NCBI GenBank assembly: GCA_900550055.1
Contig: URQU01000008.1
Location: forward strand, 1-54,754
DNA length: 54,754 nt
DNA from: an uncultured Coriobacteriaceae bacterium
Lineage (GTDB): Bacteria; Actinomycetota; Coriobacteriia; Coriobacteriales; Eggerthellaceae
Direction of reading: 5' to 3'
Part shown: positions 43,567 to 51,508 of the stretch, piece after piece
Layout of the letters: each line of letters opens with the position of its first letter
How positions within the stretch are numbered: position 1 is the first letter of the stretch
The notes under the pieces: model-generated
Databases searched by the model: none
What the model was told of the DNA's origin: nothing
The model's input: only the letters and a program-made list of their open reading frames with translations
Translations under genes and position numbers: made by a program

Positions 43567-44220
43567 CTACAGAAGCGACAACGTGCTTGCGAGCAGCTCG
43601 TCCCAGGTGTGCGAAACGAACGAAGGGCGCTCGGCCGTCAGGGTGGGCTCGTTGAACATGCCCCAGGTCACCGCCGCGGTTTTTGCGCCCGCCGCATTGC
43701 CAGATTGCAGGTCGAACGGGGCGTCGCCGACGTACAGGCACTCGCCGGGATCGAACCCCAGCAGCTCGCAACCGCGGATCACCGGCTGAGGATCGGGCTT
43801 CGGACGCTCGATATCGTCCCAGCCCACGCAGCAATCCAGATACGATGCGGCGCCCACCACCTCAAGCCCGCGCCAAGCAACCGCATGGCGTTTCGACGTC
43901 ACCACACCCAGCTTCAGGCCCGCACTTGCGAGCTCCGCCAGCGACTCAACCGTTCCGGGGAACGCCTTGATCATCTTATCGTGCACCGTTTTGTTGTGCG
44001 CTCGATACGCTTCACAGAACCGCTCCTGCAGCACCGGGTCGTCCGTGTAGTCCTTGACCTGCACGGCCAGCGGCTGCCCCACCTTCTGCAGATATTCCTC
44101 ATCGCTAAGCTGGCGACCCAGCACCGCAGGACCCGCATAGTGAAAGCTTGCCAAAAGCAGCTCGCGCGAATCCACCAGCGTGCCATCGTTGTCGAACAAA
44201 ACCGCCTTCAGACCAGCCAT
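43567..44220 (-). CDS. HAD family phosphatase (phosphoglycolate phosphatase-like)
   Basis: A 217-aa haloacid-dehalogenase hydrolase. The nucleophile motif is LFDNDGTLVDSRE (both Asp), with a helical cap domain after it. Motif II is LGVVTSKR, and the conserved Lys and later Asp motif occur in IERPKPDPQPV and CLYVGDAPFDLQSGNAAG. The layout is that of Gph/PpaX, which act on phosphoglycolate or pyrophosphate, but the substrate is not determined by sequence. GAAGGAGCATC precedes the ATG. REP elements lie at both ends of the gene. Confidence 0.92.
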   Translation of the reverse strand: MAGLKAVLFDNDGTLVDSRELLLASFHYAGPAVLGRQLSDEEYLQKVGQPLAVQVKDYTDDPVLQERFCEAYRAHNKTVHDKMIKAFPGTVESLAELASAGLKLGVVTSKRHAVAWRGLEVVGAASYLDCCVGWDDIERPKPDPQPVIRGCELLGFDPGECLYVGDAPFDLQSGNAAGAKTAAVTWGMFNEPTLTAERPSFVSHTWDELLASTLSLL

Positions 44221-44335
44221 GATGCTCCTTCGATATCTTCATAGGCCCACGCCGCAAACCGACGGGCAGGCAGCAACGAAAGCGACCGCCTTGTGTTAGC
44301 GCTATCAAAACCGCTCCCGCCGATCTCCATCGATT

Positions 44336-44369
44336 CGGACACTTAGTGCTACGTCCCCAAAGTGTCCGG
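44336..44369 (+). repeat. REP element copy 9 (forward)
   Basis: CGGACACTTAGTGCTACGTC followed by CCCAAAGTGTCCGG, a nearly perfect consensus copy. It lies between the HAD gene and tRNA-Ala. Confidence 0.92.
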
Positions 44370-44415
44370 GAAAAGAAAAGGACCGCCGGTGGAACCGACG
44401 GCCCTTGCATTTCCA

Positions 44416-44491
44416 TGGTGGAGATGATGGGATTCGAACCCACGACCCCTACGTTGCGAACGTAATGCTCTCCCAGCTGAGCTACATCCCC
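44416..44491 (-). tRNA. tRNA-Ala (anticodon CGC)
   Basis: A 76-nt cloverleaf on the minus strand with encoded CCA. Acceptor GGGGATG pairs with CATCTCC (one G-U). D-arm GCTC/GAGC, anticodon arm TTACG/CGTAG with loop TTCGCAA (anticodon CGC, reading GCG), and T-arm GTGGG TTCGAAT CCCAT are all clear. Confidence 0.97.
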
Positions 44492-44593
44492 ATGGGTGTT
44501 GCGCTTTGCGCGAGAAAGTATTTTCCTCGTTCAAACGCTGTTTGTCAAACACTTCTTCGCGGTCATCCGCAAAAAGTTCACGGTTGAAACCGC

Positions 44594-44926
44594 TTACGAC
44601 AGGACGCGCTCCTCCATGAGAGGAGACTCCACGCCCGGCTCGTCGCCCTCGGGAACGAAGGGCTCGAACAGCGGCTCGCCGTTCTGCGACAGCTCGACCA
44701 TGCCGGTAAGCACGTCGACGTACTGATACGACTGGCGGGCGGTGCGGCCGCGCTTGCGATCGACCTCCATGATGAACAGCTGCGGGTGCACCTGCATGAG
44801 CGTGCCCTCGCTCTCGACGATCTTGGAGCGGCCCATGTTGGCGCGCACCTTCAGGCGTTGACCGACGAAATCGTGTAACGTATCATGAATGGAGTCGACG
44901 ATTTGCGCTTGTTTCGCTAAGTCCAT
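44594..44926 (-). CDS. veg: Veg family protein
   Basis: A 110-aa protein of the Veg family (DUF1021). DFVGQRLKVRANMGRSKIVESEGTL and HPQLFIMEVDR follow the known pattern of the Bacillus protein, which promotes biofilm matrix expression. An acidic C-terminal tail of about 30 residues extends beyond the usual end. In Bacillus veg lies near ksgA; here it lies 324 nt downstream of rsmA in the same order, which supports the call. GTAGGAAAGAGCAACT precedes the ATG. Confidence 0.88.
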   Translation of the reverse strand: MDLAKQAQIVDSIHDTLHDFVGQRLKVRANMGRSKIVESEGTLMQVHPQLFIMEVDRKRGRTARQSYQYVDVLTGMVELSQNGEPLFEPFVPEGDEPGVESPLMEERVLS

Positions 44927-45201
44927 AGTTGCTCTTTCCTACATAACACACAGATAACAGCTCAAAATTGTATCATGCAGGTCAATGCACGCTTACTTCT
45001 CCATGTTTTGCACCTAATTCCATAGCATTTCCCACACAATGGCCATATTCCAAGCATGTTTTATCTTGCAGACAGCGCTTGACGGGGCACACGACAACAC
45101 AGGCTTGCCCGCCACCGGCTCAACAGCTGGGAAAACGCTGCGGCAAACAAGCTCGCGCCTACTAGAACTTGCAGGGCCGCTTCCCAAACCCCGCATCACG
45201 C

Positions 45202-45227
45202 AAAAAGGGCCGCGACGCACGCGGCCC
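45202..45227 (-). terminator. Rho-independent terminator of the metG-rsmA cluster
   Basis: GGGCCGCG pairs perfectly with CGCGGCCC around a 5-nt loop and is followed by TTTTT on the minus strand, 24 nt after rsmA. The remaining 275 nt to veg show only a possible TACAAT -10 box for veg. Confidence 0.93.
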
Positions 45228-45250
45228 AAGTAGCATATCGGTTTCAGTCT

Positions 45251-46156
45251 CTAACCCTGCTGCAGCGCAAGCAGCGCTTTGCCCATGCTCACGAACTCGG
45301 CAAGAGACAGCGTCTCACCGCGACGTTTGGGGTCGATGCCCGCTTGCTCGAACAGCTCCGGCAGATGCGGGGCCACCGCGGCGCCGTTGGCCCCGCGGCC
45401 GGCGAAGTAGGTTTTGCATGAGTTCGAAAGCGTTTTGCGACGGCTGGCGAACGCAGCGTCGGCCATGGTGCAAGCAGCGCGCACCACTTCCTCGTCAAGC
45501 GGTTCCCCCTGCTCGTCAAGCATGGCAGCACGGTTCAGGCGGATGACCGCGCTGTCCACGCGCGGCGGCGGGAAGAAGTTGTTCGGGCTGACCGGGAAGC
45601 GCCCCGCCGGCTGCGCGTACAGCCGCAGCTTCACGGTATAGGCGCCGTAGTTCTTCGTGCCCGGCTCGGCGGCCATACGGTCGGCCACCTCCTTTTGCAC
45701 CATCACCGTTGCCGACTCAAGCGACTCGATGCGCTGGAAATAGTCGAGCACCACCGTGGCGGCGACGGCGTACGGCAGGTTCGCCACCAGCTTATTGGGG
45801 GCCTCTTGCCCGTCCAAGTCGGAAAGCTGCAGATCAAGCGCGTCTTTTTGGATGAGCGTGAACGAATCCCACCACGGCTCCAGCGTTTCGGCCAGCACAG
45901 CGGGCAAGTCGGTATCGCGCTCGATGGACGTGACATGCTTCGCGTTTTGCAGCAGGGCCATGGTGAGCGTGCCGATGCCGGGGCCGATTTCAAGCACGTT
46001 GTCCGCGCCCTCGAGCTCGGCCAGCGCCACGATCTTCGCCACGATGGCCTCGTTGACCAGGAAGTTCTGCCCAAGCGAGTACTTAGCCGAAAGCCCGTGG
46101 TCCGCCAGCACCTGCCGGGTGACCGAAAGGTTGGCCAGAGACGATACGCTACCCAC
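45251..46156 (-). CDS. rsmA: 16S rRNA dimethyladenosine transferase RsmA (KsgA)
   Basis: RsmA (301 aa) dimethylates two adjacent adenines near the 3' end of 16S rRNA. It shows YSLGQNFLVNEAI, the SAM motif VLEIGPGIGTLTMALL, and the catalytic motif NLPYAVA, followed by VMVQKEVADRMAAEPGTKNYGA and FFPPPRVDSAVI. The frame is open far upstream, but GTG 46156 has an AGGGG ribosome site and overlaps the preceding stop by 8 nt, giving the right length. Confidence 0.95.
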   Translation of the reverse strand: MGSVSSLANLSVTRQVLADHGLSAKYSLGQNFLVNEAIVAKIVALAELEGADNVLEIGPGIGTLTMALLQNAKHVTSIERDTDLPAVLAETLEPWWDSFTLIQKDALDLQLSDLDGQEAPNKLVANLPYAVAATVVLDYFQRIESLESATVMVQKEVADRMAAEPGTKNYGAYTVKLRLYAQPAGRFPVSPNNFFPPPRVDSAVIRLNRAAMLDEQGEPLDEEVVRAACTMADAAFASRRKTLSNSCKTYFAGRGANGAAVAPHLPELFEQAGIDPKRRGETLSLAEFVSMGKALLALQQG

Positions 46157-47195
46157 GGCGCTTCCCCTGCTTGCCTCGGCCGCCACCCTGCTTCGAGCCG
46201 CCCTTGCCGGACTTGCCCTGCCCGCCTTTGCCCTTGGGAGCATGCGGGTTCTCGTGCTTTGCCTGCACCGTGCCGTTCGTGCCGCGCTTGGCGTTGGCGT
46301 GCTTCTTCTGCGCCGAACGCTTACGGCCGTGCTGGGCCGCATCGATGCGGCGGCCGTCCTCGTCAAGCTGGATGACCTGGCGCTCGGCGCCGTTCTCGCC
46401 CAGGTTCAGGCGCGCGCGGTTCTGGCGACGCTGCGCCTGGGAGGCCAGCTGAGCGGCGAAATCGTCCTCGGCGAACGCCTCGGGTTCGAACTCGTCGGCC
46501 TGTTCCGCCGGTTCGTCCTCGGCCAACAGCTCCTGCTCGCCAGCGTCCCGACCGACCAGCTTACCCCCGGCGAAGGCGCGCACCACGGGCCCCTCGACGG
46601 GATACTCGTCGGCTTCATCGACGATTTCGCCGGATTCGTCGATCTTGCCGACCCAATCCAGCACTCGCTCCAAGCGGAAGCCCGCCACGGCGGCGGCAGA
46701 GCGGACACATCCCACAAGCGGGTCGAAGCCGTGCGGGTCGCCGCCCTCGCCCACCACGTGCAGCGTACACGGGCGCTTACGCGCGCGGGTGCGCGTCCAG
46801 AAGTACGGCTGGAAGCGATCGAGCATGCACTTGAGCTGCGAAGACGGCCCGGCGAAATACACCGGCGCCACGACGATCAGCTCGTCGGCGTCCTCGAGCA
46901 GCGGGTACACGTCGTCCATGTCGTCGCGGATGGCGCAACGGCGCGGCGCCTCGTCCTCTGCGCGCTGCTCCTCGAAGGCCTCATCATCGGCGGCCTCCTG
47001 CTCGGTCATCGCACCCTGCGCCTTGCGCTTGCAGAAATCGCAGGCGTTGCAGCCGGCCACGTCGAGCGTGGACACGGGCGCCAGGTACACCTCGTCTTCC
47101 GGGCACTCCTCGATGCAGCTTTCGAACAAAAGGTCCGCAAGCGCGCCGCTTCGCCCCTCGACGCGAGGCGAACCGACAATGATCAGGCGTTTCAT
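46149..47195 (-). CDS. Flavodoxin-like NAD(P)H-dependent oxidoreductase with long basic tail
   Basis: A 348-aa protein. The N-terminal 190 residues have the NADPH-dependent FMN reductase/flavodoxin fold: RLIIVGSPRVEGRSGALADLL (FMN phosphate loop), a CNACDFCKRK cysteine motif as in iron-sulfur flavoproteins, and DELIVVAPVYFAGPSSQLKCMLDR. An acidic insertion of about 25 residues follows the cysteine motif. After an acidic linker, the last 100 residues are Lys/Gly/Arg/Gln-rich low complexity and probably disordered, possibly RNA- or DNA-binding. It overlaps tatD (ATGA, 4 nt) and rsmA, the slot held by rnmV in Firmicutes. Function is not established. Confidence 0.8.
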   Translation of the reverse strand: MKRLIIVGSPRVEGRSGALADLLFESCIEECPEDEVYLAPVSTLDVAGCNACDFCKRKAQGAMTEQEAADDEAFEEQRAEDEAPRRCAIRDDMDDVYPLLEDADELIVVAPVYFAGPSSQLKCMLDRFQPYFWTRTRARKRPCTLHVVGEGGDPHGFDPLVGCVRSAAAVAGFRLERVLDWVGKIDESGEIVDEADEYPVEGPVVRAFAGGKLVGRDAGEQELLAEDEPAEQADEFEPEAFAEDDFAAQLASQAQRRQNRARLNLGENGAERQVIQLDEDGRRIDAAQHGRKRSAQKKHANAKRGTNGTVQAKHENPHAPKGKGGQGKSGKGGSKQGGGRGKQGKRRG

Positions 47196-48268
47196 TCGCA
47201 ATTCCTTTCAGTTGCGGCGGTTTGCGCATGTTCGATCTGCCAGGCCGTGGGCGGGCGGTCCAACAATACGCGCGCGTTTTGCGCGATCTGGGCCAGCATC
47301 TCGTTTCTGGCCTTCTCGGTTTCGCACCCGAGCACCTCGGCCATGCACGCCGCGGCGAACACGGTGTGCGCCGGGCCGCACGGCATGCCGCGCATGGGCT
47401 CGGGCGTCATATATGGCGAATCGGTTTCGGTAAGCAGCAGGTTGCGCGGCGTGCGCGCGACCGCATCGCGCGTGTCCTGGCAGCGCTTGAACGTGAGCGC
47501 GCCGCCCAAAGCCACGAAGCAACCGCGATCCACCCACGGCTCGAGCGTCTCCCAGTCCAAATCGAAACAGTGCAGCAGCGTGCCCGCCTCGGGGAAGCCC
47601 TCCTCGCGCAGGATGGCGAACGCCTCGTTATGCGCCTCGCGCACATGCAGTGCGGCGGGAAGGCCCGTGGCGTGAGCCAAGCGGATTTGACGGCGGAACG
47701 CCCGCCGCTGGTCATCGCGCGGCGACAGGTCGTAATGGTAGTCCAGGCCTATCTCGCCCACGGCGCATACCCGCGGGTCAGCCAAGCGCTTGACCAGGCG
47801 AGATTCCATGGCGTCATCGTAGAAGCGCGCGTTATGCGGATGCACGCCGGCCGCCAGGCGCAGGCGCGGCAGCGGACGCGACGCCGCATCGTCGGGCAAG
47901 GCGAAACGCGCCGCATCGGCGCCATCGGGCAGATGCGTCAATTCGTCGCCGCCAGCAGCCAACACCTCGCGCGTGCGCTCAACCGCTTCCGGCAAGCGCG
48001 ACTGCGCCTGGGCATGCCAGTCGTCGATGCGCTCGAACACGTCCGGGGCATCCTCCTGCACATCGATGATGTCGCAGACGAAACTCACACCCCATGCCGC
48101 ACAACGCGCAAACTCCAGCGCCGGATCGGCCAGCAGGTGCACATGCGCGTGTGTGTCCGCTACCGGGCCATCAAGTCTCGGCGGCTCTACCAGGCGAAAC
48201 TTTCCATGCTTGCGTTTCTGCCGAAACAGCGCGTCATCGAAAACCGGTTGTTGCTCTTCCTCGGCCAT
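47192..48268 (-). CDS. tatD: TatD family metal-dependent deoxyribonuclease
   Basis: A 358-aa amidohydrolase-fold nuclease. Metal ligands are visible in VADTHAHVHLL, AVGEIGLDYHYD, GLPAALHVREAHNEA, LLHCFD and TETDSPYMTPEPMRG. It is longer than the usual 260 aa because of an insertion of about 60 residues after ERIDDWHAQAQ and an N-terminal extension of about 30. Relatives are 3'-5' DNA exonucleases. It lies between metG and the oxidoreductase, as tatD does in Bacillus. The ATG at 48268 follows GGGAAGGGATGC. Confidence 0.93.
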   Translation of the reverse strand: MAEEEQQPVFDDALFRQKRKHGKFRLVEPPRLDGPVADTHAHVHLLADPALEFARCAAWGVSFVCDIIDVQEDAPDVFERIDDWHAQAQSRLPEAVERTREVLAAGGDELTHLPDGADAARFALPDDAASRPLPRLRLAAGVHPHNARFYDDAMESRLVKRLADPRVCAVGEIGLDYHYDLSPRDDQRRAFRRQIRLAHATGLPAALHVREAHNEAFAILREEGFPEAGTLLHCFDLDWETLEPWVDRGCFVALGGALTFKRCQDTRDAVARTPRNLLLTETDSPYMTPEPMRGMPCGPAHTVFAAACMAEVLGCETEKARNEMLAQIAQNARVLLDRPPTAWQIEHAQTAATERNCE

Positions 48269-48293
48269 GCATCCCTTCCCTATATATGCAGCA

Positions 48294-48319
48294 GGGCGAA
48301 GGGCCTTCCCCCTTCGCCC
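48294..48319. other. Hairpin abutting REP copy 10
   Basis: GGGCGAAGG pairs with CCTTCGCCC around an 8-nt loop and runs directly into the REP element. A related GGGGCGAAGG hairpin lies on the other side at 48385. Confidence 0.6.
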
Positions 48320-48351
48320 GGACACTTAGTGCTACGTCCCCGAAATGTCCG
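48318..48351 (+). repeat. REP element copy 10 (forward)
   Basis: CCGGACACTTAGTGCTACGT followed by CCCCGAAATGTCCG, in the 194-nt gap between metG and tatD. Confidence 0.9.
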
Positions 48352-48384
48352 AAATGTCAGTATCCGGGACCCCGCGATATACGG

Positions 48385-48411
48385 CGGGGCGAAGGTGTCT
48401 CCTTCGCCCCG
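48385..48411 (-). terminator. Hairpin after metG
   Basis: CGGGGCGAAGG pairs perfectly with CCTTCGCCCCG around TGTCT. The T-run is weak. Transcription from metG into tatD may be reduced rather than stopped. Confidence 0.55.
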
Positions 48412-48462
48412 ACATGCCGCAGCATCAAGCGTTCCGCCTGCCGTTTGGCAAGCGGAGCCCCT

Positions 48463-50049
48463 TTATTCCTCGATCTGAATCTCGTCCATGTTCAGACGCG
48501 GGAACAGCGGGTCGCCCACGGTGACCGTGTTGCCGGCGGGCAGCTGGCCCCACTTCGTAGCGCCCTCGACGTCCACCACGTCGGTGACCTTGCCCAAGCT
48601 CAGGCGATCGAAGACCTCGTTGGAGGTGTTCGGCATGAACGGGGCCATGTACAGCGCGATGATACGGATGGCCTCGAGCGCGTTGTAGATGACGGCGGCC
48701 AGGTCGCCCTGCGTCTCCTCCTTCTTCGCCAGGTTCCACGGGGCGCTTTCCTCGACGTAGAGGTTCACGCGGCCGGCAAGCTCCTGCACCGCGGCGGCGG
48801 CGCCGGTGAAGTCGACCTGGGACATGCAGGCGTCGTACTTCGCGTACAGCTGCTCGACGATAGGCAGCATGGGGTTGGCAACGCGTCCGGCGGCGTCGGC
48901 CGGCACGGCGGGCACCTTGCCGTCGAAGTACTTGTTCGTCATGTTGAACACGCGGCTGCACAGGTTGCCCCAGGTGTTGGCCAGGTCGGCGTTGTACACC
49001 TGCACCATGCGCTCCATGGAGATGTTACCGTCATGGCCGAACTGCACGTCGGACATGAAGTAGTAGCGGTACGCGTCCACGCCGAAGATTTTCACCAGGT
49101 CGGCGGGCTTCATGCCGTTGCCCTTGGACTTCGACATCTTCTCGCCCTTGGTGAGCAAAAATCCGTGGCCGAACACGGTGTGCGTGATGGGCAGGCCGGC
49201 GGCCATGAGCATGGCCGGCCAGATGACGCAGTGGAAGCGCGTGATGTCCTTGCCCACGAAGTGGTACTGCATGGGCCAGCGCTGCTCGAACTCGCCGGCG
49301 CGCTGCTCGTCGCCGTAGCCGATGCCCGTGAGGTAGGCCAGCAGGGCGTCGGCCCACACGTAGGCCACATGGCCCTCGTCGAAGGGCAGCGGCACGCCCC
49401 AGTCGAAGGTGGAACGGCTGATGGACAGGTCCTTCAGGCCGCTCTTCACGAAGGTGACCACCTCGTTCTTGCGCGTTTCGGGGCGGATGAAGTCGGGGTT
49501 CTCCTCGTAGAACTTCAGCAGCGGCTCCTGGAACTCGGAGAGCTTGAAGAACCAGTTCTCCTCGCCGCCGGCCTTCTGCACCGGGCGATGGCAATCGGGG
49601 CACACCAGCTCGCCGTCCTCGTTCTTCTCAAGGTCGGACTCGGCGTAGTAGGTTTCCTCGTGCACGCAGTACCAGCCCTCGTAGCTGCCCTTGTAGCACC
49701 AGCCCTTGTCGAACAGGTCCTGCCAGAACTTCTGCACGGTGCGGGCGTGACGCGGCTGGGTGGTGCGCACGAAATCGGTGTAGGTGATGTCAAGCAGGTC
49801 CCACACGTTGCGGAACGCCGGCTCCATGGAATCGCACCAGGCCTGCGGGGTCATGCCCTTCGACTCGGCGGTATCGGCCACTTTCTGGCCATGCTCGTCC
49901 ATGCCCGTGACGAACGCCACGTCGTAGCCGTTCATGCGCTGGTAGCGCGCAACGGTGTCGGCGGCGACGGTGGTGTAGGCCGTGCCCAAGTGGGGCTCGG
50001 CGTTCACGTAATAGATGGGCGTGGTGAACGAGTAGGTTCCCTTTGACAT
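48463..50049 (-). CDS. metG: Methionyl-tRNA synthetase
   Basis: Class I synthetase of 528 aa. It shows TPIYYVNAEPHLGTAYTT (HIGH-type HLGT), the zinc-knuckle region WYCVHEETYYAE with PDCHRPV, the WVDALLAYLTGIG-like VWADALLAYLTGIGY, and KMSKSKGN. The anticodon-binding helical domain follows (MSQVDFTGAAAAVQELAGRVNLYVEESAPW). The C-terminal tRNA-binding dimerisation domain of longer MetG forms is absent. AAAAGGAAGCACC precedes the ATG; the upstream open frame is not coding. It begins the metG-tatD-rsmA cluster. Confidence 0.96.
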   Translation of the reverse strand: MSKGTYSFTTPIYYVNAEPHLGTAYTTVAADTVARYQRMNGYDVAFVTGMDEHGQKVADTAESKGMTPQAWCDSMEPAFRNVWDLLDITYTDFVRTTQPRHARTVQKFWQDLFDKGWCYKGSYEGWYCVHEETYYAESDLEKNEDGELVCPDCHRPVQKAGGEENWFFKLSEFQEPLLKFYEENPDFIRPETRKNEVVTFVKSGLKDLSISRSTFDWGVPLPFDEGHVAYVWADALLAYLTGIGYGDEQRAGEFEQRWPMQYHFVGKDITRFHCVIWPAMLMAAGLPITHTVFGHGFLLTKGEKMSKSKGNGMKPADLVKIFGVDAYRYYFMSDVQFGHDGNISMERMVQVYNADLANTWGNLCSRVFNMTNKYFDGKVPAVPADAAGRVANPMLPIVEQLYAKYDACMSQVDFTGAAAAVQELAGRVNLYVEESAPWNLAKKEETQGDLAAVIYNALEAIRIIALYMAPFMPNTSNEVFDRLSLGKVTDVVDVEGATKWGQLPAGNTVTVGDPLFPRLNMDEIQIEE

Positions 50050-50249
50050 GGTGCTTCCTTTTGCTCGCGGCCGCAGTCGGGCGAATGATGCCCCGCCAAC
50101 CTGGGTTTTCGCAGTGCCCCCGATTGTACCACGCGGGGACGGCGCGAAGCTTGCCCCCAACCCGCCACCACGCAATCATCGGGCGATCCGGCGGGCTCGA
50201 GCGCTTGTGCGCGTTTAATGAGCGGCACGGTTTGAACATATCTGCCCGG

Positions 50250-50255
50250 TATAAT
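50250..50255 (+). promoter_or_regulatory. -10 box of the cell-wall hydrolase promoter
   Basis: A perfect TATAAT lies 34 nt before the start codon. No matching -35 box at 16-18 nt was found, so an activator or sigma variant is possible. Confidence 0.45.
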
Positions 50256-50288
50256 CAACGGCAATTGTTATAAATCGAAGGATGGCGG

Positions 50289-51446
50289 ATGTTTTCTAAC
50301 AAACTTCAAACGAACCCGAGCAGCCGCCCTCGCCACCGCTTGCCGCTGGCCGTCGCATTAAGCGCGACGCTGGCCTTCGCAAGCGTGCCGGTCGCGGGCC
50401 TTTCGCAGCAAACCGCATGGGCGGAGGACATCGACACGAATGTGCAGGCAGACGCCGCACAGCAGGAAGTCGAACGCACCGCCGCCGAATATGACCAGGC
50501 CATAAGCCGCATCGATGACCTGAACCAGCAAATCGCCGACAACGAGGCGCGCATCGCCGAGATCGAGGAAACCCTTCCCGCCCAGCAGGAGCGCAGCTCC
50601 GCTGCGGCGGTGAAGCTGTACAAGACACAGGCCTCCACGCCCGGCTTGCTGGAAATGGTCCTCAGCTCCGAGAACATCGTGGACTTCTTCACGTCGCTTG
50701 AGTACGTGTCCCACATCTTCAGCAGCAACCAGGCCGAGATCAAGCGCCTTAGCGAGCTGAAAGACGAGCTCGACCAAACGAAGCGCGACCTGTCGCAAGC
50801 GAAAAAGGACGCCGATACCGAGGCCGCCAACGCCGAGCAGGCGCTTTCCGCCGCCCAGCAAGCGCGCCAGGAAGCCCAGCGCAAGGCGCAGGAGGAAGCG
50901 GCCCGCCAAGCCGAAGAGGCCGCAAAGGCCGCCGAAGCCGAGGCCGCCAAGGCTCAGGCCGAAGAGGCCGACAAGCAGGAGCAGGCAGATTCCGTCAGCG
51001 CTCCGGCTGCCGCCGAGGCAGCGGGCGGCTCTTCCACGGGCACCGTGGAGGCGCCCAGCGACGACGGCGCCGACTGGGCAAGCGAGCGCGACGTGTTCGT
51101 GGCGCAATGGGCCGGCCGCATCGACGCGTACCTGGCCGGGTCACCCATGGCAGGCACGGGCAAGGTGTTCGCCGAAGCCGCATGGGATTACGGCGTGGAC
51201 CCGCGTTGGTCGCCCGCCATCTCCAACACCGAAAGCTCGAAGGGCCTGTACTGCTCCGGCAGCTGCAACGCCTGGGGCTGGGGCGGCTGCAGCTGGGGAA
51301 GCTGGGAGGAGGCCATCCGCGATCACGTGGCCGGCCTTGCCCGCGGCTACGGCTACACCATCTCGGTGGAGGCAGCCAAGAAATACTGCCCGCCGAACTG
51401 GGAACACTGGTACAACGCAACGCTTGCGCAGATGAATATGATCTAA
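50289..51446 (+). CDS. Secreted coiled-coil cell-wall hydrolase with lysozyme-like C-terminus
   Basis: A 385-aa exported protein. An N-terminal signal sequence (LPLAVALSATLAFASVPVAGL, cleavage near residue 45) is followed by a CwlO/PcsB-like coiled coil to about residue 220 (YDQAISRIDDLNQQIADNEARIAEIE; VKLYKTQASTPGLLEMVLSSENIVDFF) and an Ala/Glu-rich helix and linker. Residues about 265-385 form a lysozyme-like domain, VFAEAAWDYGVDPRWSPAISNTESSKG, with the likely catalytic Glu in NTESS, then NAWGWGGCSWGSWEEAIRDHVAGLARGYGY. It probably cleaves peptidoglycan glycan strands. It is divergent from metG. Confidence 0.85.
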   Translation: MFSNKLQTNPSSRPRHRLPLAVALSATLAFASVPVAGLSQQTAWAEDIDTNVQADAAQQEVERTAAEYDQAISRIDDLNQQIADNEARIAEIEETLPAQQERSSAAAVKLYKTQASTPGLLEMVLSSENIVDFFTSLEYVSHIFSSNQAEIKRLSELKDELDQTKRDLSQAKKDADTEAANAEQALSAAQQARQEAQRKAQEEAARQAEEAAKAAEAEAAKAQAEEADKQEQADSVSAPAAAEAAGGSSTGTVEAPSDDGADWASERDVFVAQWAGRIDAYLAGSPMAGTGKVFAEAAWDYGVDPRWSPAISNTESSKGLYCSGSCNAWGWGGCSWGSWEEAIRDHVAGLARGYGYTISVEAAKKYCPPNWEHWYNATLAQMNMI

Positions 51447-51508
51447 AGGGAAACCCGGCCACGAGCCGGGTTTCTTGCTAGCGGGGTGCGGCGCCCCCGC
51501 TGTCGCCT

